Source: an uncultured SAR86 cluster bacterium (GTDB lineage Bacteria; Pseudomonadota; Gammaproteobacteria; Magnimaribacterales; D2472). Taken from it: 42,711 nucleotides of DNA. How positions within the stretch are numbered: the stretch's first letter is position 1; every line of letters begins with the position of its first letter. The notes beneath the pieces are model-generated. The model saw only the letters and a list, made by a program, of their open reading frames with translations. It was not told the DNA's origin and did no database searches. Where the stretch lies: NCBI GenBank assembly GCA_902517505.1, contig CABYCL010000009.1:1-42711 (forward strand), in the 5' to 3' direction. Below, piece after piece: positions 27,878-35,543 of the stretch. Both the position numbers and the translations under genes were made by a program.

Positions 27878-28929
27878 TAATTTATTTTATCAATAATAAT
27901 TTCATTATTTTCAACTGGCATAACAACTATTGTTCCATCATCAGAAAGGGTATGGTCTTTAAATATATTTTCAATAGGTCTTAAAAATACTCTCTCCATT
28001 AATGCATTTCGAGGTGTTGGTATGGAATGGTAAATGAGTAAATGTTTTACATTCGCATCTCTAGCAATTTCACCCACTTCCTCTATGGTTGTATGATAGT
28101 CTTGTATGTCGAATAGTATTTTGTCCAATTGAGGTATGGGAGCAACTCCTCTCATTCTTTCAACAATATCTATTGATATAGCAGAATGAACAAGAAGATC
28201 AACATCCTTTGAATATTTTTGAACACTTCCATCATGAATAGTGTCTCCACTTATAACAACTGTTCTTCCTTTGTAGGATATTTTAAAACCAAAAGCTGAA
28301 TTTACCGGATAGTGGTCAACTACAAACGGTAATATTTCTAGCCCAGGAGTATCATTTGGAATTAATTGATTATCTATAATTTGTATTGTGTTAAATCCTG
28401 CAATACTCATTGGTAACATATCATCTCCATGATGTTCATTTCTGTATTGGTAATCTGCTGAGTATGCTAGTTCAAATCCTTTTGTAACAAGATTTATTCC
28501 CTCTGGTCCATAAACCATTAATGGTGAATCTCTTCCTTGAACCCAAGATTGAAGATGAGCATCTGGTAAGTCTGCGATATGATCTGAATGCATGTGTGTT
28601 ATCAGGACTGCTTTAACATTTGGCCATGGCACTTGGTATTGAGTAAGGTTGTCCATGCTTCCATTACCTAGATCAAAGATATATATATCATCACCTGCTT
28701 CAACAAGGATACATGCTTCAGCTCTTCCAGGAGAAGGAAGAGGAGACCTTGATCCACAAACAACAACTTTTAATGTGTCTTCATTATCTAAAAAAGGCTC
28801 TGCGCTAGATAAAATATTTTTTAAACCAATATCTAAGATTCTATCTTGAACTGAATGAGAGTTTAATGATACTAGACCAATAACAAATATTGAAACCACA
28901 AAACTAACAAAAATTAATATTTTTTTCAT
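27877..28929 (-). CDS. Exported metallo-beta-lactamase-fold hydrolase (AtsA/RNase Z-like)
   Basis: 350 residues. The N-terminal helix (about 4-22) is a signal peptide or anchor, placing the enzyme in the periplasm. The metal motif HMHSDH is complete (His112, His114, Asp116, His117), followed by IADLPD. Later ligands fit VDHYPVNSAFGF, ISGDTIHDG and LLIYHSIP. GSRSPLPSPGRAEACILVEAG resembles the start of the RNase Z/AtsA-like branch, whose best-known secreted member is an alkyl/aryl sulfatase-type enzyme. The substrate is unknown. It lies 5 bases after the reconstructed end of the DUF1330 gene. Confidence 0.87.
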   Translation of the reverse strand: MKKILIFVSFVVSIFVIGLVSLNSHSVQDRILDIGLKNILSSAEPFLDNEDTLKVVVCGSRSPLPSPGRAEACILVEAGDDIYIFDLGNGSMDNLTQYQVPWPNVKAVLITHMHSDHIADLPDAHLQSWVQGRDSPLMVYGPEGINLVTKGFELAYSADYQYRNEHHGDDMLPMSIAGFNTIQIIDNQLIPNDTPGLEILPFVVDHYPVNSAFGFKISYKGRTVVISGDTIHDGSVQKYSKDVDLLVHSAISIDIVERMRGVAPIPQLDKILFDIQDYHTTIEEVGEIARDANVKHLLIYHSIPTPRNALMERVFLRPIENIFKDHTLSDDGTIVVMPVENNEIIIDKIN

Positions 28930-28977
28930 ATTTTTCAGATTGTTTCTATATTAAGCTGTCCCTCTAATCCAGCATCT

Positions 28978-29337
28978 CTATGAACATGAATTTTTTTGAT
29001 ATTCTGGATCCATTGTCATTTCAAACATTGCTTTCCTATTGGGGTATTTTGCTATTGCAATTGAATCCCATATTTCTTCAACTTCTCCAAGCATTAATCT
29101 ATTTACTTTACCAGCAAATAGAAATTCTCCACCGTATTTCTCTACTAAATTAATTACTTCAGCTGCATAAAGACCATATGCCTCTTCTCCTGAGAGATTT
29201 GTATCACGACCATCATCATAGATCGCCTTTTCTTTATATTTAAGTAAATTTACCATTGATATTGGCCCAATTTCAGGGTTTTTTAAAAAGCCATTAATTT
29301 GCTCTTCATTTGGCGTAACTTTATTTTTAACTATCAT
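28978..29337 (-). CDS. DUF1330 family protein, apparently truncated by a frameshift at 28991-28997
   Basis: 119 codons, ferredoxin-like alpha/beta-barrel protein of the DUF1330 kind: PISMVNLLKYK near residue 26, GGEFLFAGKVNRLMLG near 80, AKYPNRKAMFEMTMDPEYQK near 100. The frame then ends SCS. If the run of seven A on the coding strand is read as six, the protein continues IHVHRDAGLEGQLNIETI and stops at 28935-28937. That is the expected C-terminus of this subfamily and gives 133 residues. First gene of the minus-strand chain, divergent from the second dehalogenase-like gene. Function unknown; relatives often accompany catabolic genes. Confidence 0.8.
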   Translation of the reverse strand: MIVKNKVTPNEEQINGFLKNPEIGPISMVNLLKYKEKAIYDDGRDTNLSGEEAYGLYAAEVINLVEKYGGEFLFAGKVNRLMLGEVEEIWDSIAIAKYPNRKAMFEMTMDPEYQKNSCS

Positions 29338-29350
29338 AATTAATCTACCT

Positions 29351-29377
29351 TTGACATTTATTACATCAATATATTAT
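29351..29377 (+). promoter_or_regulatory. Putative promoter of the anchored dehalogenase-like gene
   Basis: A perfect -35 hexamer TTGACA (29351-29356) and a -10-like TATTAT (29372-29377) separated by 15 bases, shorter than the ideal 17. It sits in the 66-base gap between divergent genes. GGAG at 29393-29396 lies 7 bases before ATG 29404 and only 1 base before ATG 29398, which decides for 29404 as the translation start. Confidence 0.4.
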
Positions 29378-29403
29378 CTTTATTATATAACTGGAGAATG
29401 TTG

Positions 29404-30528
29404 ATGAATAAATTTTTTTCAATTTTATTTTTTATTTTAGTTATATCATTAGGATTACTTCAATATATTAGAAATTCTGAACCATCCGTAAATTATGATA
29501 GGTTCAATTTAGTTTCCCCGGGTATATTAAGAACTCCTGATGAAAGATTTAATGACTTAAAAGACTTTCCGTTTAGCCCTAATTATTTAATTATTGGTGA
29601 TACAAGAATTCATTACATTGATGAAGGACCTAAAGATGGTCAGATTATTTACCTACTTCACGGAGAACCGACATGGAGTTATTTATTTAGAAATATTATT
29701 CCTACTCTTGTAAAAAATGGTTATAGAGTTATTGCACCAGATATGGTTGGATTTGGTAAATCAGATAAATACATCTCGACAGATGACTATTCACACCAAA
29801 TGCATGTAGATAAAATGACTCAATTAATTATTGAACTTGATTTAAATAATATTACTGCTCATTTTCATGATTGGGGTGGACCAGTGGGGTTGAGAGTTTT
29901 AGCAGAGGAACCTGATAGATTTGATAGAGTTATTGCAACTAATACGAGCTTACCAGCAACTGGAAGAGGTTTTATAAACGATTTACGTAGTTACTTATTG
30001 TGGCCAATATTTAAATTTACGATATGGTTACAAGGTCCCGCATCATGGGAAGAATTCATTGGCGGTGATGGATTCACAAATTGGATTAGATATTCAACCT
30101 ATACAGATAATATTGATATTGGGGGAATCATGCAGGTTCTTGGATCTGTATCTGATGAGGAGAGTCTTGCTTATGAAGCTCCATATCCAAATGCATCATA
30201 TAAAGCCGGAGCACAAATTTTTCCTTATTTAATTCCTAGTGAGATTAGAAAAAATGAAATGGCTTATAGAAATGTTCTAGAAAAATGGAATAAACCTTTT
30301 TTAATAGCTAATTCTGATAACGACCCAGTTACTGGAAATAATCCCGAAATAGTAAAGCTGCTTAAGCGTATACCAACAGCACAAGAAATTATTATAAAAG
30401 GTCCTGGACACTTTGTTCAGGAGGAAGCTGGACCAGAATATGCTCAATTAATAATTGATTTTATTAATGGAAATCCACAGGGATTTAATATTGAGTCAAT
30501 AACTTTAAATAAAAATTCTATTTTATAA
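29404..30528 (+). CDS. Haloalkane-dehalogenase-like hydrolase with N-terminal membrane anchor
   Basis: 374 residues. The start at 29404 rests on the GGAG spacing. Residues 3-20 are hydrophobic without a clear cleavage site, so the enzyme is probably anchored and periplasmic. The catalytic set is complete: oxyanion region HGEPTWSYLF near 86, nucleophile Asp156 with Trp157 in HFHDWGG, late Asp in NSDNDPVTG (305 or 307), His336 in GPGHFVQEE. The block YEAPYPNASYKAGAQIFPYLIP again matches HLD-I enzymes and the broken paralogue at 25705-26773. Epoxide hydrolase is an alternative. The nitronate monooxygenase gene follows after 21 bases. Confidence 0.87.
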   Translation: MNKFFSILFFILVISLGLLQYIRNSEPSVNYDRFNLVSPGILRTPDERFNDLKDFPFSPNYLIIGDTRIHYIDEGPKDGQIIYLLHGEPTWSYLFRNIIPTLVKNGYRVIAPDMVGFGKSDKYISTDDYSHQMHVDKMTQLIIELDLNNITAHFHDWGGPVGLRVLAEEPDRFDRVIATNTSLPATGRGFINDLRSYLLWPIFKFTIWLQGPASWEEFIGGDGFTNWIRYSTYTDNIDIGGIMQVLGSVSDEESLAYEAPYPNASYKAGAQIFPYLIPSEIRKNEMAYRNVLEKWNKPFLIANSDNDPVTGNNPEIVKLLKRIPTAQEIIIKGPGHFVQEEAGPEYAQLIIDFINGNPQGFNIESITLNKNSIL

Positions 30529-30549
30529 ATTTATAGATACAATTATTAA

Positions 30550-31473
30550 ATGAATAGAGTAACCGATCATACTGGGTCAAAATATCCAATTATTCAAGCT
30601 CCTATGGGTTGGATTGCAAGAAGCCAACTTGCTTCAGCGGTTTGTGAAGCTGGTGGAATGGGAATTATAGAAACCTCATCTGGTGAGATTGATAATTGTA
30701 AAAAAGAAATCCAATTGATGTCAAACTTAACAAGTAAACCTTTCGGAGTTAATTTACCTTTATTATTTTTAAAAGATGATTCCATGGTTAAATTTTGTGT
30801 TGAATCAGGTGTTAGATTTGTAACAACTTCTGCTGGTGATCCTACAAAATATGTTGGAGTATTAAAAGATGCTGGTATAACTGTTTATCATGCTGTCCCT
30901 AGCTTAGAAGGAGCGATAAAAGCAGCAAATGCAGGTGTTGATGGCTTAGTTATCGAGGGAACTGAGGGTGGTGGTTTTAAAAGCCCTGTTGAGGTTGGTT
31001 TATTAGTTTTGATACAAGCAATAAAACAAAACTTAGATTTGCCTATAATTGCTGCTGGTGGGATTGTTGATGGGAAAGGAATGGCTGCTGTTTTTGCTGC
31101 TGGAGCTGAAGGAATACAAATGGGTACAAGGTTTGTTTCAAGTGCTGAAAGTCCTGTTCATAAAAATTTTAAAAACAAAATAATTGAATCAGGAATTGAT
31201 GGAACTTATATCTTAAATAAAAAATCTAAGCCTGTTATTAGAGCATTAAAAACCAATTTAACTAAAGACATTGACGAAAAAGGAGAAATGGATATGACTG
31301 CCTTAATGAATATCAAAGATTTATATTTTGGTGGTGATATGGAAGCAGCTCCTGCATTATCTGGACAATCAACTGGACTGATAAGTGAAATTAAGCCAGT
31401 TAAACAAATAATTACAGAAATTATTGATGACTTCAATACAACGTGTAAATCTATGGGAGAGTTAAAACTATAA
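30550..31473 (+). CDS. Nitronate monooxygenase-like FMN protein (2-nitropropane dioxygenase family)
   Basis: 307-residue TIM barrel. The start KYPIIQAPMGWIARSQLASA is the family N-terminus. AGVDGLVIEGTEGGGF near residue 125, IIAAGGIVDGKGMAAVFAAGAEGIQMGTRF near 170 (phosphate- and FMN-binding) are diagnostic. These enzymes oxidise nitronates or, in relatives, reduce quinones or act as enoyl reductases. The usual catalytic His after EGTEGGG is not evident here (EGGGFKSP instead of EGGGHxG), so true nitronate oxidation is uncertain. It is probably co-transcribed with the dehalogenase-like gene and ends 6 bases from the convergent PsiE-like gene. Confidence 0.85.
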   Translation: MNRVTDHTGSKYPIIQAPMGWIARSQLASAVCEAGGMGIIETSSGEIDNCKKEIQLMSNLTSKPFGVNLPLLFLKDDSMVKFCVESGVRFVTTSAGDPTKYVGVLKDAGITVYHAVPSLEGAIKAANAGVDGLVIEGTEGGGFKSPVEVGLLVLIQAIKQNLDLPIIAAGGIVDGKGMAAVFAAGAEGIQMGTRFVSSAESPVHKNFKNKIIESGIDGTYILNKKSKPVIRALKTNLTKDIDEKGEMDMTALMNIKDLYFGGDMEAAPALSGQSTGLISEIKPVKQIITEIIDDFNTTCKSMGELKL

Positions 31474-31479
31474 GATTTC

Positions 31480-31902
31480 CTAATCAGTTAAATCAGATTC
31501 TTCAACCTTCTCTCTTAGTAAAAGCTTTTTTAAACTAATCTTATCTTTAAGAGTCATTATATATGCAGATATTGCGAGAATTAATATTCCAGCAGCCTCA
31601 TAAATTATATTAACCGCATTTAAATCTTTAGTTTGAAGAATTATCATTCTTGTTAGTGCAGTCATAGCAATAATTAATGGTAAAGTTACTGGAATTCTAT
31701 TATTTGCATAGAATGTTGCAACCATACCGAGAACCTCAGCATATATAAATAAAAGAAATAGATCACTTAAATTTACTACTTCAACTTCTATAATTCGAAC
31801 AACTTCAGATGCAGTTGCATAGATAGTAGCAAATGCAATTAATAGCAATATGGATCTTTCAGATAACCAGATAAATTTTTGAACAAAATTAGAATCATTC
31901 AT
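31480..31902 (-). CDS. PsiE-like membrane protein
   Basis: 140 residues with four hydrophobic segments. The layout and the blocks LLIAFATIYATASEVVRII, FLLFIYAEVLGMVATFYANNRIPV and MTALTRMIIL match the phosphate-starvation-inducible PsiE family. In E. coli psiE responds to phosphate and cAMP, but its function is unknown; no Pho box could be identified here. Acidic C-terminal tail. It lies 38 bases downstream of the DUF1295 gene, likely the same transcript. Confidence 0.82.
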   Translation of the reverse strand: MNDSNFVQKFIWLSERSILLLIAFATIYATASEVVRIIEVEVVNLSDLFLLFIYAEVLGMVATFYANNRIPVTLPLIIAMTALTRMIILQTKDLNAVNIIYEAAGILILAISAYIMTLKDKISLKKLLLREKVEESDLTD

Positions 31903-31940
31903 AACTATTAATTTTACATGTATATACAGTTAACTCAAGA

Positions 31941-32804
31941 TTAGTTTTTTGGTGGAAGAATAAGTAATTGAGAGGTTTTTTCCATATATTCTTTATAATC
32001 TTTTCTATTTTTTAAACTTCTTTCGTCCATCATGGGGCATGAAGCAAATATAAATAATGCTAACATTGATAATGGACATATAATTATCCATATTGGTGCT
32101 AAATTTGAACTTAATCCCATAAAATAAATACCAAACCAAAAACATATTTCACCTAAATAATTAGGATGTCTTGAATATTTCCATAATTTATATTTCATTG
32201 TTTTACCTTTATTATTTGGATTATTTCTAAAATCTCTCATCTGTTCATCAGAAACTGTTTCAAGTACAACAGCCATAAAAGTAAAAATTGACGCAAAATA
32301 TAAAAAAGGAGTAACTTCAATAGGATTTAAAAATATAAAGACAAGAGGGTACAAACATATATTTACAATCAATGTTGGAAATAAATGTATGCCAAAAAAG
32401 TTATTAAATTCAGCTTTATATATGTTGGTGTTTTTTAAGTCTATATATCTAAAATCCTCATGTTCAAATCCTTTCCAACTAATTAGCCAATTCCTAGTTA
32501 ATCTGGCAGCCCAAAAAATGATTGGGAAGGTTACTAATATTTTTAGTAACATAGAATTATCAGAATTTATTGCTAAATATATAACGATAGGCACCGGAGC
32601 AACCGACCAAAAAGGATCATATAGACTTGAATTCTTAAGTATCACACTACCTATATAGACGAATAAAGTTGCATAAATATGCCATAAGGTTATTTTCATC
32701 CATATATATGAAATTGATTCAGGTAATAAAAGATAGGATAAATAAAATGATATCGCATAAATAAATATGCAAATTATTTGGCTAATTCTTTTATCTTTTA
32801 TCAT
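31941..32804 (-). CDS. DUF1295 (steroid 5-alpha-reductase-like) membrane enzyme
   Basis: 287 residues with six or seven hydrophobic segments. The C-terminal half has MKYKLWKYSRHPNYLGEICFWFGIY, the NADPH-binding signature of DUF1295 / steroid-5-alpha-reductase-like proteins, after LETVSDEQMRDFRNNP. Family members reduce or methylate lipidic substrates in the membrane; the actual reaction is unknown here. The ATG lies in the T-tract of a terminator-like hairpin, without a Shine-Dalgarno sequence, so its expression may be low or conditional. Confidence 0.85.
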   Translation of the reverse strand: MIKDKRISQIICIFIYAISFYLSYLLLPESISYIWMKITLWHIYATLFVYIGSVILKNSSLYDPFWSVAPVPIVIYLAINSDNSMLLKILVTFPIIFWAARLTRNWLISWKGFEHEDFRYIDLKNTNIYKAEFNNFFGIHLFPTLIVNICLYPLVFIFLNPIEVTPFLYFASIFTFMAVVLETVSDEQMRDFRNNPNNKGKTMKYKLWKYSRHPNYLGEICFWFGIYFMGLSSNLAPIWIIICPLSMLALFIFASCPMMDERSLKNRKDYKEYMEKTSQLLILPPKN

Positions 32805-32827
32805 AAAAATGGGGCCATTTAGACCCC
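32803..32827 (-). terminator. Rho-independent terminator behind the 126-residue membrane protein gene
   Basis: On the minus strand the sequence reads GGGGTC, loop TAAAT, GGCCCC, then ATTTTTAT. This is a six-pair stem (one T-G wobble) of 32811-32827 followed by a T tract at 32805-32809. It is the most G/C-rich hairpin I noticed in an otherwise AT-rich window. It ends transcripts of the 32848-33228 gene 20 bases past its stop. The T tract runs into the start codon of the DUF1295 gene (32802-32804). Confidence 0.7.
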
Positions 32828-32847
32828 GAATAATTGATGTTAATTAA

Positions 32848-33228
32848 TTATTTCTTTTGCCAAACTATTGCTAGTTGGAAAACAACAACAAGCAATATAA
32901 ATATTGTTTGCAATGTTCCACCTATCGATAATGGTGAATCTGTATATGTTGTCATTCTATCAGCTGAAGCAGCTCCTATATCACCTAATGATGTAACAGC
33001 TGTGCTTAGTATTGCAGCACCAATTTGTTGTGTATAAAAAAGTTGAACACCAACAAGCACGCAATATACAGAAGTAAATATTTTTGCAGCCATATTTGCA
33101 TCTGGGCTGTTATAAATATTATTTGCCATTCTAAATCCTAGCCATGTTAATAACACTAGTCCTACGAAATACATAGAATTACTAATGAATCCTACATACA
33201 TCATGTTGAATATTTGATATTCAGTCAT
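32848..33228 (-). CDS. Unknown four-helix membrane protein
   Basis: 126 residues, four hydrophobic stretches (about 17-34, 51-66, 69-86, 106-122) and a short basic C-terminal end (WQKK). No family recognised. The start is well supported: GAGGAG lies 8 bases before the ATG, the strongest ribosome site in this stretch. It has its own upstream gap of 142 bases and is followed by a good terminator. It therefore looks like a well-expressed single-gene unit rather than an operon member. Confidence 0.75.
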   Translation of the reverse strand: MTEYQIFNMMYVGFISNSMYFVGLVLLTWLGFRMANNIYNSPDANMAAKIFTSVYCVLVGVQLFYTQQIGAAILSTAVTSLGDIGAASADRMTTYTDSPLSIGGTLQTIFILLVVVFQLAIVWQKK

Positions 33229-33295
33229 ATTTTTCTCCTCATATAAAAATTATCAAAGATAATAATAATATAAATAGAATTAAATAGCATTTTCA

Positions 33296-33326
33296 TTGCA
33301 ATATTATGTTTATGATAAAATATAAT
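33296..33326 (+). promoter_or_regulatory. Putative promoter of the carboxyltransferase gene
   Basis: A perfect -10 hexamer TATAAT at 33321-33326 with a weak -35 (TTGCAA, 33296-33301) and 19-base spacing, 44 bases before the ATG at 33371. It lies in the 142-base divergent gap, which otherwise shows no open frame or hairpin. Confidence 0.35.
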
Positions 33327-33370
33327 TTCTAATTTATTGAGCTTTCAATATTAATTAATAATAACAATTT

Positions 33371-34780
33371 ATGAAAAACAAAAAGCCAAATATTACGGAA
33401 TTAGTATTGAGAGACGGTCAACAGTCTCTTATTGCAACTCGAATGAAAACTTCTGATATGGTTCCAGTTTTATCAAAGCTAGATAAAGTAGGTTATTCAT
33501 CTATAGAGGCATGGGGTGGGGCAACATATGATTGTTGTTTAAGGTTTTTAAATGAAAATCCTTGGGATAGATTAAAAATTTTTAAAAAACACTTCAAAAA
33601 TACCAAACTTCAAATGCTATTAAGAGGAAAAAATTTAGTTGGTTATAAAAAGTTTGATGACTCAATTATTTCACTATTTATAAAAAATGCTTCAAATAAT
33701 GGAATTCAAATTTATAGAATATTTGATGCATTAAATGATGTTAATAATATTAAATCATCTATTAACTTTGTTAATAGGGAAGGTCATAACTCTCAAGGAA
33801 CAATGTGCTACACAACAAGCCCTGTTCATAATGAAAAATACTGGTTGAATAAAGCAAAAGAAATAGAAAGCTTAGGAGCAAAATCTTTAGCTATAAAAGA
33901 CATGGCTGGACTTTTAAGACCAAATGTATGTTATGAATTAGTTAAAAAATTAAAGAAAAATTTAAAAATACCTTTATATCTTCACACTCATTCAACAACC
34001 GGCCTATCAGATGCTACAAACCTAAAAGCATATGAAGCTGGAGTTGATAATATCGATACATCTATATCATCTTTCAGTAATCTATATGCACATACGGCGA
34101 CTGAAAGCTTTATATCTATGATCTATGATAACGATGAAAATCCTTATGATATGAATTTGTTAACTGAAATTTCTGATCATTTTCATAATGTAAGACAAAA
34201 CTACACTGAATATGAAGGTTCGATGAGAGGCGTTGATATAAATATGTTAATTAATCAAGTACCTGGTGGCATGTTAAGTATTTTAGAAAAACAATTAGCC
34301 GACTTAGACAGGAAAGATAAACTTAAAGCTCTTATTGATGAAATTCCTAATATAAGAAAAGATGTGGGATATGTACCTTTAGTCACACCATCCTCACAGA
34401 TTCTTGGAGCTCAAGCCTTAATGAATGTTTTAGATGAAAAAAGATATAAAACATTAACAAAAGAATTTGTTGATTTAGTTAATGGTAAATATGGTGAGAT
34501 TCCTGGAAAAATTTGTCCAAAACTTTTAAAAAAAGTTGAAAAAAATACCGAATCCACAGAAGAAAATGCAAAAATATCCATCAAATCATTTAAAGATGAA
34601 TTTAAAAAATTCTGCCTTGATAATAAGATAAATGATTATTCTAAGAGTGAAACTGATTTATTAAATTATATTTTATTTAAGAATGAGGCAAAAGATTATT
34701 ATCTAGCTAAATCTTCTAATAAGTCAGATGATGTTATTTCACTTCAAGAGGGTTTCGGTTTATATCATATTATAGATTAG
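33371..34780 (+). CDS. Biotin-dependent carboxyltransferase subunit (pyruvate carboxylase B / oxaloacetate decarboxylase alpha type) without biotin domain
   Basis: 469 residues. The TIM-barrel carboxyltransferase domain is plain: ELVLRDGQQSLIATRMKT with the metal-binding Asp, EAWGGATYDCCLRFLNENPW, carboxylatable Lys176 in AIKDMAGLL, metal histidines in LHTHSTTG. It is followed by the conserved PYC/OADA domain (QVPGGMLSILEKQL, VPLVTPSSQILGAQA). It stops before the biotinyl domain with its MKM motif that completes OadA or PycB (about 590-600 residues). It thus resembles the 5S subunit of transcarboxylase and needs a separate carrier. It transfers carboxyl groups to or from pyruvate/oxaloacetate. 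Lone gene with its own promoter. Confidence 0.88.
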   Translation: MKNKKPNITELVLRDGQQSLIATRMKTSDMVPVLSKLDKVGYSSIEAWGGATYDCCLRFLNENPWDRLKIFKKHFKNTKLQMLLRGKNLVGYKKFDDSIISLFIKNASNNGIQIYRIFDALNDVNNIKSSINFVNREGHNSQGTMCYTTSPVHNEKYWLNKAKEIESLGAKSLAIKDMAGLLRPNVCYELVKKLKKNLKIPLYLHTHSTTGLSDATNLKAYEAGVDNIDTSISSFSNLYAHTATESFISMIYDNDENPYDMNLLTEISDHFHNVRQNYTEYEGSMRGVDINMLINQVPGGMLSILEKQLADLDRKDKLKALIDEIPNIRKDVGYVPLVTPSSQILGAQALMNVLDEKRYKTLTKEFVDLVNGKYGEIPGKICPKLLKKVEKNTESTEENAKISIKSFKDEFKKFCLDNKINDYSKSETDLLNYILFKNEAKDYYLAKSSNKSDDVISLQEGFGLYHIID

Positions 34781-34816
34781 TCTTTCTATATTTATATTAA
34801 TAATTACAATACACAA

Positions 34817-35539
34817 ATGAAAAACGATATTTTTCCTAAAATTAAAGAAGAGATCAAACTTAGAATAAATGCTGAGCCTTCACTTGAACCGTATCTTAAT
34901 GATTTAATTTTATCTCAAAATTCTTTAATAGATTCTGTCGCATCAGTTTTGGCATCTAAACTAAATAGCGATGCCTTATCATCAAATAAAATAAAAGAAT
35001 TCATATTAGATGTTTATCATAAATGTGATCACATTGAAGATGACTTGGTAGATGATATTATCTTTTTTAAAGATCATGACCCAGCCTGTAAATACTTTTC
35101 AACTCCAATTTTATTCTACAAAGGGTTTCAAGGTTTAGCGACTTACAGAGCAGCAAATTGTCTTTGGAATGATGATAGACATACAATGGCTCTCTTTTTT
35201 CAAAATAGAGCATCTGAAGTTTTTGGTGTTGATATACATCCTGCTGCAGATATAAAAGGTGCTGTCATGATAGATCATGCCACCGGAGTTGTAATTGGTG
35301 AAACTTCTAAAATTGATAAAAATGTATCTATTTATCAAGGAGTTACACTTGGTGGTAAGGGCTTTGAAGTGGGTGATAGACATCCCAAAATAGAGTCTGG
35401 TGTATCAATCTTTGCTTCCAGTACCATACTAGGAAATATAACTATAGGGAAAAATGCTAAAGTAGCCGCGGGAAGTTTAGTTCTAAAAGATGTGGATCCA
35501 GATACGACTGTCGCAGGAATACCTGCTAAAAAGTTGTAA
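34817..35539 (+). CDS. cysE: Serine O-acetyltransferase
   Basis: 240 residues. Makes O-acetylserine from serine and acetyl-CoA for cysteine synthesis. An N-terminal helical domain is followed by a left-handed beta-helix of hexapeptide repeats. The active-site blocks are FFQNRASEVFGVDIHPAADIKGAVMIDHATG (Asp and His) and GVTLGGKGF. The protein ends right after VAGIPAKKL. E. coli CysE continues about 20-30 residues to an isoleucine-ended tail that docks into cysteine synthase, and that tail is missing here. Convergent with the cysteine synthase gene, 4 bases apart. Confidence 0.93.
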   Translation: MKNDIFPKIKEEIKLRINAEPSLEPYLNDLILSQNSLIDSVASVLASKLNSDALSSNKIKEFILDVYHKCDHIEDDLVDDIIFFKDHDPACKYFSTPILFYKGFQGLATYRAANCLWNDDRHTMALFFQNRASEVFGVDIHPAADIKGAVMIDHATGVVIGETSKIDKNVSIYQGVTLGGKGFEVGDRHPKIESGVSIFASSTILGNITIGKNAKVAAGSLVLKDVDPDTTVAGIPAKKL

Positions 35540-35543
35540 GAAT

